A stretch of 64,000 nucleotides of DNA from Chrysomallon squamiferum (GCA_012295275.1 CM022668.1:4279080-4343079), one strand, 5' to 3'. Shown: positions 13,530-25,012, counted from the stretch's first letter. The notes: generated from the sequence alone by a model not told the origin. Numbers and translations: made by a program.

Positions 13530-14019
13530 CTGAAAATTAAAATGAAAATAAATTTAAAGAAGTAATAAATAGTAATATTTTAGTAACAAACAGAAAAGAT
13601 AATATATATATATATATGTCCCACTTGCATTTTGTTTGTATTGGTTTGGTAAAGGATCTGAAAGGAGAATGAAAAGGAACATTCCTTTGGAGGTTCTAAC
13701 TAAAATACAGTCACAAATGTAACAAATGTTTAATATATATAATGAGCATGAATTATACCAAATTTTGTAATCATCAGATGGACAGTTTTTTATTTGGTTC
13801 ATAGTAACTAATGTGCCCTCCGTTGAAAATACATCATCCAGCTATTAGCTAAAAAGGTGTCACATGACAAAAGATCAATACAAAGCACTTAGGCAATGTC
13901 ACAAAGAACAGTACCAAAGTCACAGAATATAATAATAATGGTATCCAAATATATTACTCCACTTGGTCTTTTATTTTTATTTTAAATATGGAAAATATGT
14001 ACACATAAACAGTGCTAAA

Positions 14020-15464
14020 AGGTGTTTGAAACGCAGGCCAGAAAAGCATTTAAAGTTTCGCACTTATTACCACAACAACTCTCTGAAAGATCATTACCCA
14101 GCAACATATCTACATCCTCCATCGGTAAACTGTCTATGAGACCGACATACACATCTCCAGGAACTAGAGGTGAATTGAGAAGAAGTTGGTGTAATGGAAT
14201 AGTAGTACACCTTCCTGCAGCTGCCTTAATGATTATATTTTTATCTGTTGCCGATTTTTCTGGATCTTTTATGGCATCTTTTAGAATCAGGCTCTGTCAA
14301 GGTCCTGTGTCTCGAAAAATGGAAATTACCCTAGGAGAATAACTATTTGATTGAATATCACAAATAGTACCCTGTGACATATATTTAACATATTTCTTAT
14401 GAGTATACATCTCTGGTAATTCTGAGACATTACTTACTGTTCTAACAAAACCTACAGTTTTCTGATTATCCTTTTGTCTGGCATAACAGTTTGAATCAAC
14501 ATGATTATTCATTATGCAATACGAACAACGTGGTTGAAAAGGTTTAGTTTCAGCTGACAGATTACTCTTCACTGACATCCCTGACCTAGTATTATAGTAT
14601 GCTGCATAACTGATGTAGGCCTAACAGAAAACCTTACCTGATTACCATCAACATTCCTCGCAAAACTTAACACAACTTTGCGACTTGTGGATGAGAACGT
14701 AGTTATCAACAGCTACAGCAGCAGTTTGTTGACTTTCTCCGATCTGCCTGGTCTGCCAAATGTAACCGAACATTTACCGGTAAACAATTTTTCACTTCAT
14801 CCAAACTGATTAATTCAAGTAATTTGCCATAATCATTCCCAATGTCGCTTGATCTAGTCCATTTATCAAAAACATTCTGTTTTCTAGACACAAACTCACA
14901 GTGCGTTTCTGAATCTAACTTCGGAAAAGGCTGATGATATGCCTCGCTGGTAAAAATAATAGGCTGTCAGCACTGCTGATTTTAACACCTCATAATTTCC
15001 GACCTGAGCATATCTAATGCATTATAGGTTAGAGCAGTCTTTCCTTTCAATTTACTTTGAATTAACAAATGCCAAAACAATTCTGGCCATTTTAATTCAA
15101 AGGCCACTCTTTCGAACTGCTGAAACAAACTTTTAACATCATTCTCATCAAAATTAGGAACTGACCTGTAACGATCATTGATTCTAAAACCATTCGATGC
15201 ATTCTCGCTTGAATTATCTCTAAACTCTCCTCTCATTTAAAGTTCATGTTCCATTTTCAATTTAATTATCTAGGTCATTACTACCCCCACTCTCGTTATC
15301 TACAGAATTTCCAAACAAAGTCTCTGTTAAGATTTCTCTGATTTGCTCTATTTTTTTGACTGAGCAATTGAAATATTATGAATATTTGCTAGCTCCAATA
15401 GCTCAGCTGTCTTGGCTCTTTTGATAAAAGTTACACTAGGATTGTTCAATGTATCTTGATCCAT
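14020..15464 (-). mobile_element. Ty3-like retroelement fragment: gag, CCHC knuckle, protease
   Basis: Minus-strand pieces in order: a Gag N-terminus with ATG at 15464; a capsid-like segment with VPNFDENDVKSLFQQFE and FELKWPELFWHLL (15236-14985); a further Gag segment (14891-14706); a CCHC zinc knuckle CSYCIMNNHVDSNC (near 14540-14495); and a retropepsin-like segment with FRDTG followed by a stop (14305-14300), later LLGNDL. Frames are broken and no reverse transcriptase, integrase or LTR is visible, so it is a truncated dead copy. It sits in the last intron of caspase locus 1 in the same orientation and explains why that intron is 2.6 kb rather than the 0.65 kb of caspase 2. Confidence 0.8.
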
Positions 15465-15499
15465 AATTATTTCTCAGTTTTGATTTATTTATTTTAATA

Positions 15500-16100
15500 T
15501 CAATATTATTTTGCTGTGTTGTGTTTTCTCAAGTGGATATAAACATAAATTAGCTGTCATTAAACTGAGAAAATACACAATACATCTAAAGAAATAATTC
15601 CATAAGAATTTTTGAAAAAAAGCACCCAAATTAAATATTAATTTTACAACAACGCCATGGAGCTGAATTTTGGCGGAAACAATAAAAAAGCGCGATTGTG
15701 ATTGTAGTTACAATTAAAGGAACGCAATTTCAATTCCATGGCATAAAAATATAAAGTGCGGATGTGATTGAAGTAACAAATTGTCACGCAATCTGAATTC
15801 CGTTACAAATATTTCATCATTATCATCATTGTCCAGCTGCTCTGGCCTGCTTTCTGGACACACTTCCATCTTCTAAAATCATATCTATTTCTCTCATGCG
15901 GATAACTGGTTTTTGGGTCGTGATGTGATGTTTAACATAATTATTTTCATTTACATTTGCCTGGCTGTTAGTTTGTTCTTTGTCTGTCTTGTTTGTTGTC
16001 CATGTTTCTGCATTACATGTCATTTCTGCACGAATACATTAGTTTTAATCTTCAAGCTGATTCTTAAGTTTCCCCTTAAGTTTTCATACAATCCTAAAAT
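15500..16100. other. Intron sequence, no gene seen
   Basis: Remainder of the last intron of caspase locus 1. A minus-strand open frame at 16023-15826 ends in a short basic stretch (SVSRKQARAAGQ) but resembles nothing I recognise. Part of this may belong to the inserted retroelement. Confidence 0.4.
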
Positions 16101-16112
16101 TCATTTACTTAC

Positions 16113-16422
16113 TTTTTAGCATATTTTTTTAAAATTTCTGTCATATTTGTGATGTACCAGGATCCTTTTGATCTTGATCTGTAAGTCACAAAACCTGGTA
16201 CTGTGGCATATCCTATTAGAAAATCTGATTCATTGGGAATTAGTTCTGCCTGCGATATACGTTCTGCCTGCGATATAGGTTCTGCCTGCGATATAGGTTC
16301 TGCCTGCGATATAGGTTCTGCCTGCGATATACGTTCTGCCGGCGATATACGTTCTGCCTGCGAGATTGTTTCTGAAGGCGAAGCATCCATGTTAATATTA
16401 CCGTCTATTTGTCGTTCATGTC
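16113..16422 (-). pseudogene. Caspase 1, linker and p10 exon
   Basis: Bounded by TTGTTTACAG (before 16422) and GTAAGT (after 16113); 310 bp, entering phase 1 and leaving phase 2, as in caspase 2. It encodes the p20-p10 linker, including Asp residues that could be processing sites (QIDG, NMDA), a run of hexapeptide repeats, then SDFLIGYATVPGFVTYRS and GSWYI, the start of the small subunit with its substrate-binding Arg. Confidence 0.85.
16247..16368 (-). repeat. 18-bp tandem repeat coding for ISQAEP hexapeptides
   Basis: About seven units of GTTCTGCCTGCGATATAG (variants ending in C), in frame on the minus strand as ISQAEP, ISQAER and ISPAER. It lies in the caspase intersubunit linker. Caspase 2 has a unique, shorter linker at the same position, so the array arose by local expansion in locus 1. 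Confidence 0.9.
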
Positions 16423-16812
16423 CTGTAAACAAAATATATCAAAAATCAAGTTCTGATATTTTAAAAACATTAATCTTCAAACAGCATGCGAATGCATACC
16501 CAAACCCATACAGATAGATATCTATAATTATACATGATGTATTTTAGAGCAAATAAACACTAAAAACTTTTATCATTTGTGGACAATGTCAGTATAATTT
16601 TGTGTCAAACTCGTAGCAAATTGTTCATCCCAAAAATCGTTCTCATGTATTAAACAATGAGATTGGAATTTACATAGAAATAGGCAATATAATACAATAT
16701 ATACGTGGCTATACAGAATAGGTATTAATGTATGTAGATTTGGGGAAAAAAATGTAACACCTTCAGTGAATAATAATAATAATAATAATAATAATGTGCC
16801 TATCATACATAC

Positions 16813-17113
16813 CTGGTTGTTTTTTGTTTCCCTGACAAGCCTGTATAAAAAACAACTTTGGTTTCCCACTCAGTGTTGGACACGACTCAGGTCTAAATGG
16901 TTCAGTCAATTTTCTGATCTTTACAGGGAAACCGTTACATCCGTATACCACACCTTCAGCTCCGTGTGATAAAATACAAACCACAACACAGTCATAGTCA
17001 CTGTGATCACGGGACGCCATCCAGTTTACAGCATGAATCATACGATAGTCTGACATATTTTCTTTGTATTCGATGCGGAAGTCAAGATCCTGAAAAGTAT
17101 CTCTCAGTTTTAC
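16813..17113 (-). pseudogene. Caspase 1, p20 catalytic exon
   Basis: Encodes KLRDTFQDLDFRIEYKENM, then the catalytic His (CILSHGAEG) and Cys (FFIQACQG). The donor is GTATGT after 16813. The exon is 301 bp where caspase 2 has 300. The extra base is an A in the AAAA run at its 5' end (17110-17107), so splicing from the upstream exon at the visible AG gives a frameshift. An ATT microsatellite follows the donor (16772-16795), as in all paralogues. Confidence 0.85.
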
Positions 17114-17358
17114 CTTGAAATAAAAGTGGTTTTCATGCTTTTAAACTAGGTAAGTAATATTGATGTTTATGTATGTGTTTGTTCAGTTCGAACCAAAAAA
17201 ATGTTTTTAATAGATGATGTTTGAGCATGTGACATTATTTATGACATTTTACACATATTCTGAAACGTGAAAATAATGGAAAATTATTAATTATGTAAGT
17301 GAATAAATCTGACTATATATATCTAATTAGTGTATGAATTTCATTTATAAAACACTAT

Positions 17359-17361
<3 letters not shown>

Positions 17362-17448
<87 letters not shown>
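17362..17448. repeat. AG microsatellite in a caspase intron
   Basis: About 86 bases of perfect AG between the exons at 17113 and 17639, with trinucleotide-rich sequence after it. It generates open frames on both strands that are not genes. Confidence 0.95.
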
Positions 17449-17451
<3 letters not shown>

Positions 17452-17638
17452 TATATGTAAATAAACCTTCATTACTATTATTATTGCTTTTATTACTATC
17501 TTGTTATTATTTGTTCTTAGAATTATTTTTAGTATCATTATTACTGTTATTGTTATTGTTACTGATGCTGTTATTTTAATTATTATTATAGTTTGTGTTG
17601 TTGTTGTGGTTGCTATTCTCTTTCAAAGTAAAATTTAC

Positions 17639-17737
17639 CGATATCTTCATCAGTTCCTGGCCTGTCTAGCAATGCTTCATCATCTTTCTTCATTTGATCT
17701 TTGTGAAAATTTCTATTGTTGATTATTAAACATATTC
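17639..17737 (-). pseudogene. Caspase 1, exon with CLIINN motif and S1 arginine
   Basis: Acceptor TTATTGTAG before 17737, donor GTAAAT after 17639; 99 bp, phase 1 to phase 1. It encodes GICLIINNRNF, then a short acidic loop and LLDRPGTDEDI. The first is the first beta-strand of the caspase fold. The Arg of DRPGTD matches the Asp-binding Arg of caspases (SRSGTD in caspase-3). This exon is missing from the caspase 2, 3 and 4 loci in the window. Confidence 0.85.
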
Positions 17738-18148
17738 CTACAATAACACAGAAAAAAAAACCCAGTTTTAACGGAAATATGAAGCATAAATTTAAGAGAC
17801 AGAGAGAGAGAAACAGACAGACAGAATGAGCGGGAGATACAGTGATATGAATGTGGTGAGTCCAGATTGTGTCTGTGTTTATGAATCACTCATCAAGATA
17901 CAGTAGCTGGAGTAAGAGCAGGGAATCATGACTTGTACACTGGGGAATTCAAATCTCTAGCAGTGCAGATTTGCGTAAACATCACCAAACAAATCTCAAG
18001 GACATAAAAAAAAATGTATTAGTGTATTTGTGTATTTGTGTATGACAGATATCGCTCACATACATTGTTTGTCCCATTCTAATACTATTATTAAAAAGGC
18101 CTCTTTTTCCTAGTCACAAATCAGTAAAATATTTATTTCAAAATATAC

Positions 18149-18205
18149 CTCGAACATTAGAATCCATTTTGTAGAAGCGAAGAGGACTACGGCCAATGCG
18201 ATTCT
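18149..18205 (-). pseudogene. Caspase 1, small exon entering the caspase domain
   Basis: Acceptor AATCTGCAG before 18205 and donor GTATAT after 18149; 57 bp, phase 1 to phase 1. It encodes ENRIGRSPLRFYKMDSNVR, which joins G-ICLIINN of the next exon to give the familiar YKM-S--RG-CLIINN caspase start. A decayed equivalent lies at about 47135-47195. Confidence 0.8.
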
Positions 18206-18749
18206 CTGCAGATTTTTCAAGAACAAATAAGTGAAAAAATTAAACATAATAATACGTAACAAAACTGAAGATAAGTTCTGCTATAAAATTAAAATAAATG
18301 CAGCTTAATCCGATTTCTTCATTGGTTTTGCGATGTCAGTTATTTGCTTATAATAAAGTATAATGATAAAATAACAAAGAGTAGAACTATGAAGATAAAA
18401 TAAAATGATGCCCGTTATAATGATAATGATGATGATACCACGTCTGAAGTCACATTTTTTCTTCAACCCATATGAGAAAGTACTAGAAATAAACATTTTC
18501 ATAAAAATAAACATAGATGATCAAATTCAAGACATAAATAAAAATCACACATGCACACACACAATGTAACTAGAGACATTAAATCATAAAAGCGTTAGTC
18601 ACTGGTGAATGAAATTTTGTGATAAAATCTTGAGGGATAATAGTAATGACACTGAAATAACTTAAAACTTTACACTCTCTGAACTCTAGAATATTTGCCA
18701 ACTGTTTTGTGTTTTCAGAGAGCTGATTTACTTCAAACCAAAACATTAC

Positions 18750-19007
18750 CTTCCAAAATGTTTTCCAGTGCTGCTGCTATTTGTGTCATTTCACAGTTCC
18801 TCATGACCTTGGACAAATCTCTTATTATCTTTTTACTATCATGAGTGTTGTTTATCATTTGGAGCCTTAGTTTGATCACGTTAGTGTTTCTGTCGTGAGG
18901 TGAATGATAATACTCACTCAAATCTTGTGTTAAGTCAGGAGTATTCAAAATGGTTGGAAGGGAAAAGAACTCCTTGTCTGATATATGCAGAAAGATATCA
19001 TGTATAG
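18750..19007 (-). pseudogene. Caspase 1, Death-domain-like exon
   Basis: Acceptor TTTAATGCAG before 19007 and donor GTAATG after 18750; 258 bp, phase 1 to phase 1, fully open. About 86 residues: IHDIFLHIS, then EFFSLPTILNTPDLTQDL, NTNVIKLRLQMINNTHD and KKIIRDLSKVMRNCEMTQIA. The last part matches Death-domain helices 5-6 (L--L--A---C---DIA--LE), and the spacing fits a six-helix death fold. It is not a third DED: there is no RxDL motif. CARD is an alternative. A decayed homologous exon sits at 46630-46870. Confidence 0.65.
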
Positions 19008-19434
19008 CTGCATTAAACAATACAATGAAATACAAAACAAAAGTGAAATACATTTTGAATATATATTTATAAATTATTGATTTTATTAGTTTATTGATGA
19101 TAAAAGTTTGCTAATAATATACTATTTGAATAAAAGTAATTAGAATGATAATTATAAATGCTGACATTTTCCTTTTTTTGTGGTATTATTTTGTTTATTC
19201 AGAAATGTTTAAAAAATCTCGTCGGAACAATTAACAAATAATAGAAAGTTGAAATCTTTGATAAAATTAGTTAAAATACGTAAATTACAGAAACATGATG
19301 TAATCTGATCATTTATAAGAATATTTCTACATTAATTTATTTTCAAACTAAAGTTAGAACACATATTAAGTTATCACTTTTATTATTCTTGGGTCATTTA
19401 AGAAGGTTTCCGGGTGTTTTGGTTTCTTATTTAC

Positions 19435-20373
19435 CTGGTTCTGAAGCAAGACTTTGTGTTGGCTGAGGAGTCTTTGGTACAACCCTCTCTGTTGTCCTAC
19501 CAGGCTTTGTTGGCTCACTGGGATATTCTACTTCAAAATTTTGATTTGGCATGTGTTCTTGTTGTTCACATTGATGAGCTTGTTCTGAAGAAGGAATTTG
19601 TGCTGGTTGAGGATTCTTTGGTACAACCATGTTCGTTGTCCTACCAGGCTGTCTGGAATATTCTCCTTGCACCCCTTGTATTGGAAGGTTTATTTGTTGT
19701 TCAAGTTTATTTCCACTCTTCATCAATGCTGACTGATCTGCTGTAGACATTGTACTAAGACCCATCCACTGCTTGTAGTTCATTGTTTTTTCCACCAAAT
19801 CAGATCTTCCTATCTGCTTAAAAGAACCTTCCAAAATATCAATATTTTCAGGACTAATTTTTTTCATCTGATCAAGAAGGAAAACAAAATCTAGTACATT
19901 GTGAATCTTTTGTTGCTTTGCTCCAGGAATGTCTGCAGAACAAAACAACCTATCCAAGTCCTCTTTACCGATTTCATCAGAAAGATCAAGAAGCAGATTT
20001 CTGTATGGTGAAAAATGTGATCCATACATGAACAGAAGTTTATCCAGTTCTTTCTCGTCAACCTATAATTTTTTCACAAGATCTAACCTCATAATACGTT
20101 TTAACATCTCGGCCAAAACCCACTTATTTGTTTCTTTCAGTTTGCCTGTTTCCTCAAGAAAGCTGAATAGTTCAGTTCCATTCTTTATATGTTCCAGTCG
20201 ATTGAATGGAACAAAGTCACGACACAAGAATTTCAGAGAATCAATGTCCTTGCTGTTCAGGTTTCTGTTAACTTCAAGCAATACAGATCTGTAATGACTA
20301 AACTCCTCACTGATTTAATCTGTTAGTAAATCATCAGTCATTTTGTTTGCTATTTATTAGACACAGCTCTTGT
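19435..20373 (-). pseudogene. Caspase 1, tandem DED exon with two stops
   Basis: Acceptor TTTTTCCAG before 20373, ATG at 20341-20339, donor GTAAAT after 19435. DED1 is at about 20280-20065 (SLKFLCRDF to MRLDLVKKL) and DED2 at about 20029-19780 (YRNLLLDLSDE to IGRSDLVEK). Both keep the DED RxDL motif. A Pro/Gln-rich linker with repeated VVPKNPQPAQ / VVPKTPQPTQ follows. Stop TAA at codon 9 and TAG between the DEDs replace sense codons found in the intact copy at 62.58 kb (CAG at the second site). Confidence 0.85.
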
Positions 20374-21019
20374 CTGGAAAAAGTTTAAATTAAGTCACAC
20401 CAGTGAACAACTGATTTTTTATTTCCATTCATTGTTGGTGTACAAGTGTTTCAGCAAAATTATATAATCGGGTGATCAGTAAAATCTATATTATATGTTG
20501 TCACAGCTTTAGAATTTAGTATAGTTTTGTTTCCCAGACAGTGACTGGGGAAAATATCTGACATTGTCATCATAAGAAAGAACTAAACAGCAGTCATTAA
20601 TTTTCCTTATAATTTATGTCCAACAATATACCAAACCTTGGTAGTTTTCTGACTAAATTAAATTTTGTTCATCAAATACTCGTCTATTTGTTGTTGTTGT
20701 TACAACAAAAAATCAAATATTGTTTCCTGATGTGGTAAGTTACTTGTTAAAACAGTATCGATTTACAAATTTTATTTTAAAATATTTGTTTGAAAAGTAT
20801 CTACTAGTATAAGTCAAGTATGTATGTTATTTATGAATAATCAAAAGTGAAAGCTATTGTTGTATCTGACTGACTTCTAAAACAATTAAACTTTTACGTT
20901 GAAATATTAAACGATTTCGTTTCGTTTTACGATACTTCTGTTCAGTGACTAACTGTTTAAAATCAAAACAACCTAAAGCTGTTACAATAACTGATTGTAT
21001 TAGACTATCAAGCGTTTAC

Positions 21020-21222
21020 CTACCAGTCCACAGCCATAGCAAGCAAAAATATTTTGTCTTTGAATCAATTATATTTATAATTTTCATCAAGACAGCCCAT
21101 TTCATGACACTGGAAGTCCACCAAGGGTATTCCCCTTTCTCAAGGCCGGAGTCACACAAGGATATTCCCCTTTCTTAACGCGGGAGTCACACAAGGGTTT
21201 TCCCCTTTCTTAAGGCAGGAGT
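21020..21222 (-). promoter_or_regulatory. Caspase 1 promoter with TATA box and kappaB-like repeats
   Basis: On the minus strand: three 35-bp repeats with kappaB-like cores (21222-21118), TATAAAT at 21079-21073, a short untranslated first exon ending TGGACTGGTAG at 21020, then a GTAAAC donor. The intron runs to the acceptor at 20374. The arrangement is shared with 9.9, 36.3, 38.1 and 61.8 kb. The transcription start is inferred from TATA spacing. Confidence 0.65.
21118..21222 (-). repeat. 35-bp tandem repeat x3, each with a Rel-like site
   Basis: Units at 21118-21152, 21153-21187 and 21188-21222. Each holds GGGTATTCCCC, GGATATTCCCC or GGGTTTTCCCC followed by TTTCT and AAGG. Each core matches nine or fewer of the ten kappaB consensus positions, and also the looser Dorsal-type GGG(W)4CCC. 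The inverted copy at 36241-36310 has only two units. Confidence 0.8.
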
Positions 21223-21529
21223 CAAATCGGTTTCAACAATCCAACTGCACCGTAGCGTAACGAAAGTAATTGATGACGCATAACTCGTGATTGTACTGTT
21301 AGCTTAAATACAGATCATTAAAGAAAAAAAAAGTTCAACAAAGGTTACGAAAACAACAACATTTTTGTTGTACCTGATAGACATACATTTCTACTAATAA
21401 TTATAGTTGGTAATTTATGTATTGGGAGAGAGAGATAATAAATAAATAATAAAATCAACAACTTACTTCAGAGCCACTGTTCCTTTTCTTTACTTTTTTA
21501 AATTTAATTCTTTTATATATTTTTTCTTG

Positions 21530-21545
21530 CTTCTTGTTGTTGTTG

Positions 21546-21602
<57 letters not shown>
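21530..21602. repeat. GTT/ATT microsatellite
   Basis: TTG triplets pass into a long ATT run. The inverted partner is at 35827-35905. A GATA run at 21943-21972 pairs with a longer TATC run at 35446-35486. A further ATT run covers 22336-22387. Confidence 0.9.
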
Positions 21603-21603
<1 letters not shown>

Positions 21604-22339
21604 AACTTTTCCGATTCTTCAAACAAGAGGTACGAAAGAAAGTAGATCTTGCGTAACACAAACTCCCTCCGAAGCCCTGTTATTTTATTTATATATTTTT
21701 TAATATTTATTATTTTTTTATATATAATTCACTATTTATTTATTTATTTGTTTGTTTGTTTATTTGTAAGTATCTAAAGCCAATCTTTTTAACTACTGAG
21801 AATAAAACGAACGGGAAATAACTCCAATCTAAATGTCCTGAAATTGCATTTAATCCGAAGTTTAAATTCAATTAACTATACATGACTGGAACAGCTAAAA
21901 TAAATAAATAAAATGAAATCAAATGAAACAAAGATTTTAGCGATAGATAGAGAGATAGATAGATAGATAGATATACTGATACATATATATATAATGATAT
22001 AATCTATAAATTAATCAATATCAACCGCTCATTAAATAATAATAATAATAATAATACAACGCAATACTTATACAGCTGCTGGTACCACTACCCCTGCTAA
22101 TATCTATTAAAACGACGATGACGACTAATACTACCACTGATATTGCTATTGTTACTACCACTACAACTATATACTGCTACTACTGCCACTACCACTACTA
22201 ATACTAATACTACGATAATAATGTTTTTCTCGCTACTTATCTGTATGTCTGTCCGTGTGTATATGCATGACTTGCAGAAATAAAGAAAAGTGTGTATAAT
22301 CATCATCATTATCATCATATCATTATATTTATAATTATC

Positions 22340-22390
<51 letters not shown>

Positions 22391-25012
22391 ATCATCATCA
22401 TCATCATCATCGTCTAATGTTTAACCTCCTCTTGAAAAAAAACCCAGTTCAAATTTCAATATTTTCTTTAAAGAAGAAGAAGAAGAAGAAGCACAAAACA
22501 TATAAAACCAAATCGACGTTTAAACCTCGTTTGACAGTTCAGGAAAATCTTTCTAAAACTGTTTACGTGTTTTTATGAACATCTCTCTCCAGTTTCTTTA
22601 ATAGTTTTCCGCATTTTGGAGCAAAACATATTTTTATCGAACAACGACCTCCGAGGAACAAGTTAAAATAAATTTTAATACCTCAGATATTTTTGTTTGC
22701 TTTTTCTTCTTTCCTTTGACAACATAGACAACATTTCACAGCGTGTTGTTCCGCTATTTTTTCTTCTATTTTTAAATACTTATAGTGATTATTATCATTT
22801 ATTGTTTACTTTCTTTTTTTGTTATTTAATTTGTATTTTGTTCCGAGCAACTGCACAAGCAAAAAATAAAAATTTAGAACATTTTAAAGATGTAATAAAT
22901 AATAAAATGTTGTGTTTACAAAATGCAAATGCTGAAATTTTCAAAATCATAATTATAAAATCTGAATTCTAACCAAACTGACCTCTCAGCACAGCAAAGT
23001 TAACTCCGACACCAAAAGGGAGGTAACCCAACTGTGATAAACACAACATTTTAAAATAAAGGCAGCCGAATCATGTAGATACAGGACTAAAATGTCCGAT
23101 CTGTCAGTGAATTTGTCTGTATTTTTTAAAGAGATACCACAATATCTTCGACAAGCCGTCACCAGGGTTTCAGTACTTCAGTGAAGGTTACATTCACGAT
23201 GTTAACATGTTTTGGAATGATGCGGCACCATTTTTACCTAACCTAGTTGAACAAATAAGAGAATTTTATTTCTTTTCTTTTCTTTTCTTGGGCTACGACT
23301 GTATTTAAAAACAAAACCAAAAAAACACAGCAATGATAACAAAAATACTGAGTTAACAACAATGTGGGTGATTTTTATATATTTCCATGAGAAAATACTT
23401 GTCACTAACTAAGAAAGGGAAAATGTTAATTCTACTTCCTTGTACAAAAAGAATCTAAAATTATACATTTTTTTAAATTCTTATAGTCAGTTTTCTTTTA
23501 CGAATTACAAAATTAGTCGAAAGAAAAATTACATTCTGATCAAATTTTATTATGAATTTATTAACTTAAGCAAATCATCACCAGTATATACGTTATTTTT
23601 ATTATTTATCTATTTGTTTATTTATTTCTGTTTAATGTTTTTTTTTGAAATTTTTATTTACTTAATAAACTGATTGTTTTCCTTTTTAGATACTGTGTAC
23701 ACGTTATCAAAGGAAACACTTTAAGATAGAAACAGTTGCTGTTTAAGTTGTGTGTTGTCAGTGAGTTTTGTCATGTGAAATACATCAGAAGTAAAACAAT
23801 TTCTGCTTATGCAAACTTATAGCTGGACATTACAGTCCAGATTCTGCCTTTGTTACTTTTCTCTGATTTTTTATTATTTTTATATAAGATGTTTTCTGTT
23901 TTTCTTAGTCTTTATTCTTGTAATAATGTTTATCCATGATGAAATAATTATATTAGGTCTTTGACAAAAGTAGTTACTGTTTTCATTGTGACTGGGGTTT
24001 TTATTTTCTTTCTTTCTTTCTTTTTCTTTTTTTATAATTTGGTTATATTAATTTTTTACATTTGTTTTGTTTTCTTTAAAGGTAAGCAAACAGGTAAAAT
24101 AATAATGTTTGTTCATTTAATCTAGTTTTAATATTTTTTTAAACTGTGTTATTTATGGTGATCATATACAAAATAATAAATATAAAGTAACAATGTTACT
24201 TCCCTATACATTAATCATTTTCAACAAGTGTACTTTGCTTATTTCAATGAGATATTTATTGTAAATATATACACAACGGATATAATAACTGATATATTTT
24301 TCTCATTCAGTAATTGAATTAATACATCTCCAGCCTTATAGGTCACTTGAACAGTTTTAACTATTCTTTTAAATGGCAGAACATTTTAAAAACTTAAAAT
24401 TTCCATGCATGAAAACAATAACAGACATGTTAATACTGTATGAATTATTCAAAAGTTTTGATTTCTTATTTCTCTTTTTCTTTTTGTTTTATTTCTTTTA
24501 ACTTTTTTCTTTTTTACTTCTTACATTTTTATTCCAATAAAGAAGTGGTAACAGTTATTTTAATTAAATTTTAACAGCTGTTTTATTCATACATTTATTT
24601 TTCATTTATAGTTTTAGTACTGTTTGTTGCATGAAATTAAATAATTCTATTTTTTCCTGTCTGTAGTCAGAAAAAATATATACTTTATGTCAGAAAAATA
24701 TATGTAAATTGTTTTTATTGTACAGTGAACTGTATGTAAAGTGACATCTCGTTATGCACTTGGAATCAGTTTAATATCAAAACATTTACTGTGTCTTCAA
24801 ATATCATTAGGGCCAATTTTATTACTAATATAATGGATTCAGGTGTTCCTCTGGCCATCCATATAAAGTAATAGATTTCAGGCCTTTTATAAATTTCATT
24901 CTGGCTTTGGAAAAGACACGAATTTTACACAACTATTCGTTCTGGATAGCTCATCGCTGTTACACATCTCTTTACCACGACTGTGGTTAGGCTTCCGCAC
25001 GCATTCAATAAC

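Larger units (their letters stand above)
13397..21045 (-). pseudogene. Caspase locus 1: DED-DED-DD-caspase, disabled
   Basis: Eight-exon initiator-caspase locus on the minus strand: untranslated exon 1 (about 21045-21020), tandem-DED exon (20373-19435), Death-domain-like exon (19007-18750), caspase exons 18205-18149, 17737-17639, 17113-16813, 16422-16113 and 13529-13397. Introns are GT-AG and mostly phase 1. The S1-pocket Arg (DRPGTD), catalytic His (ILSHG), catalytic Cys (QACQG) and p10 GSWYI motif are all present. Defects: TAA at codon 9 (20317-20315), TAG between the DEDs (20065-20063), and one extra base at the start of the p20 exon. Known relatives (caspase-8/10) act as death-receptor-type initiators. 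The DD exon between the DEDs and the catalytic domain is unusual. It is most likely a pseudogene; assembly error or allelic damage cannot be excluded. Confidence 0.85.

Noticed and set aside
14022-14342. 106-codon plus-strand frame
   Set aside because: Antisense shadow of the retroelement protease on the minus strand.
16247-16368. Array of near-identical 18-bp units considered as a CRISPR-like array
   Set aside because: No spacers, the units are contiguous and in frame with a caspase exon, and the genome is an animal's.
18750-19007. Reading the extra death-fold exon as a third DED
   Set aside because: It lacks the DED RxDL motif and its terminal helices fit a Death domain better.
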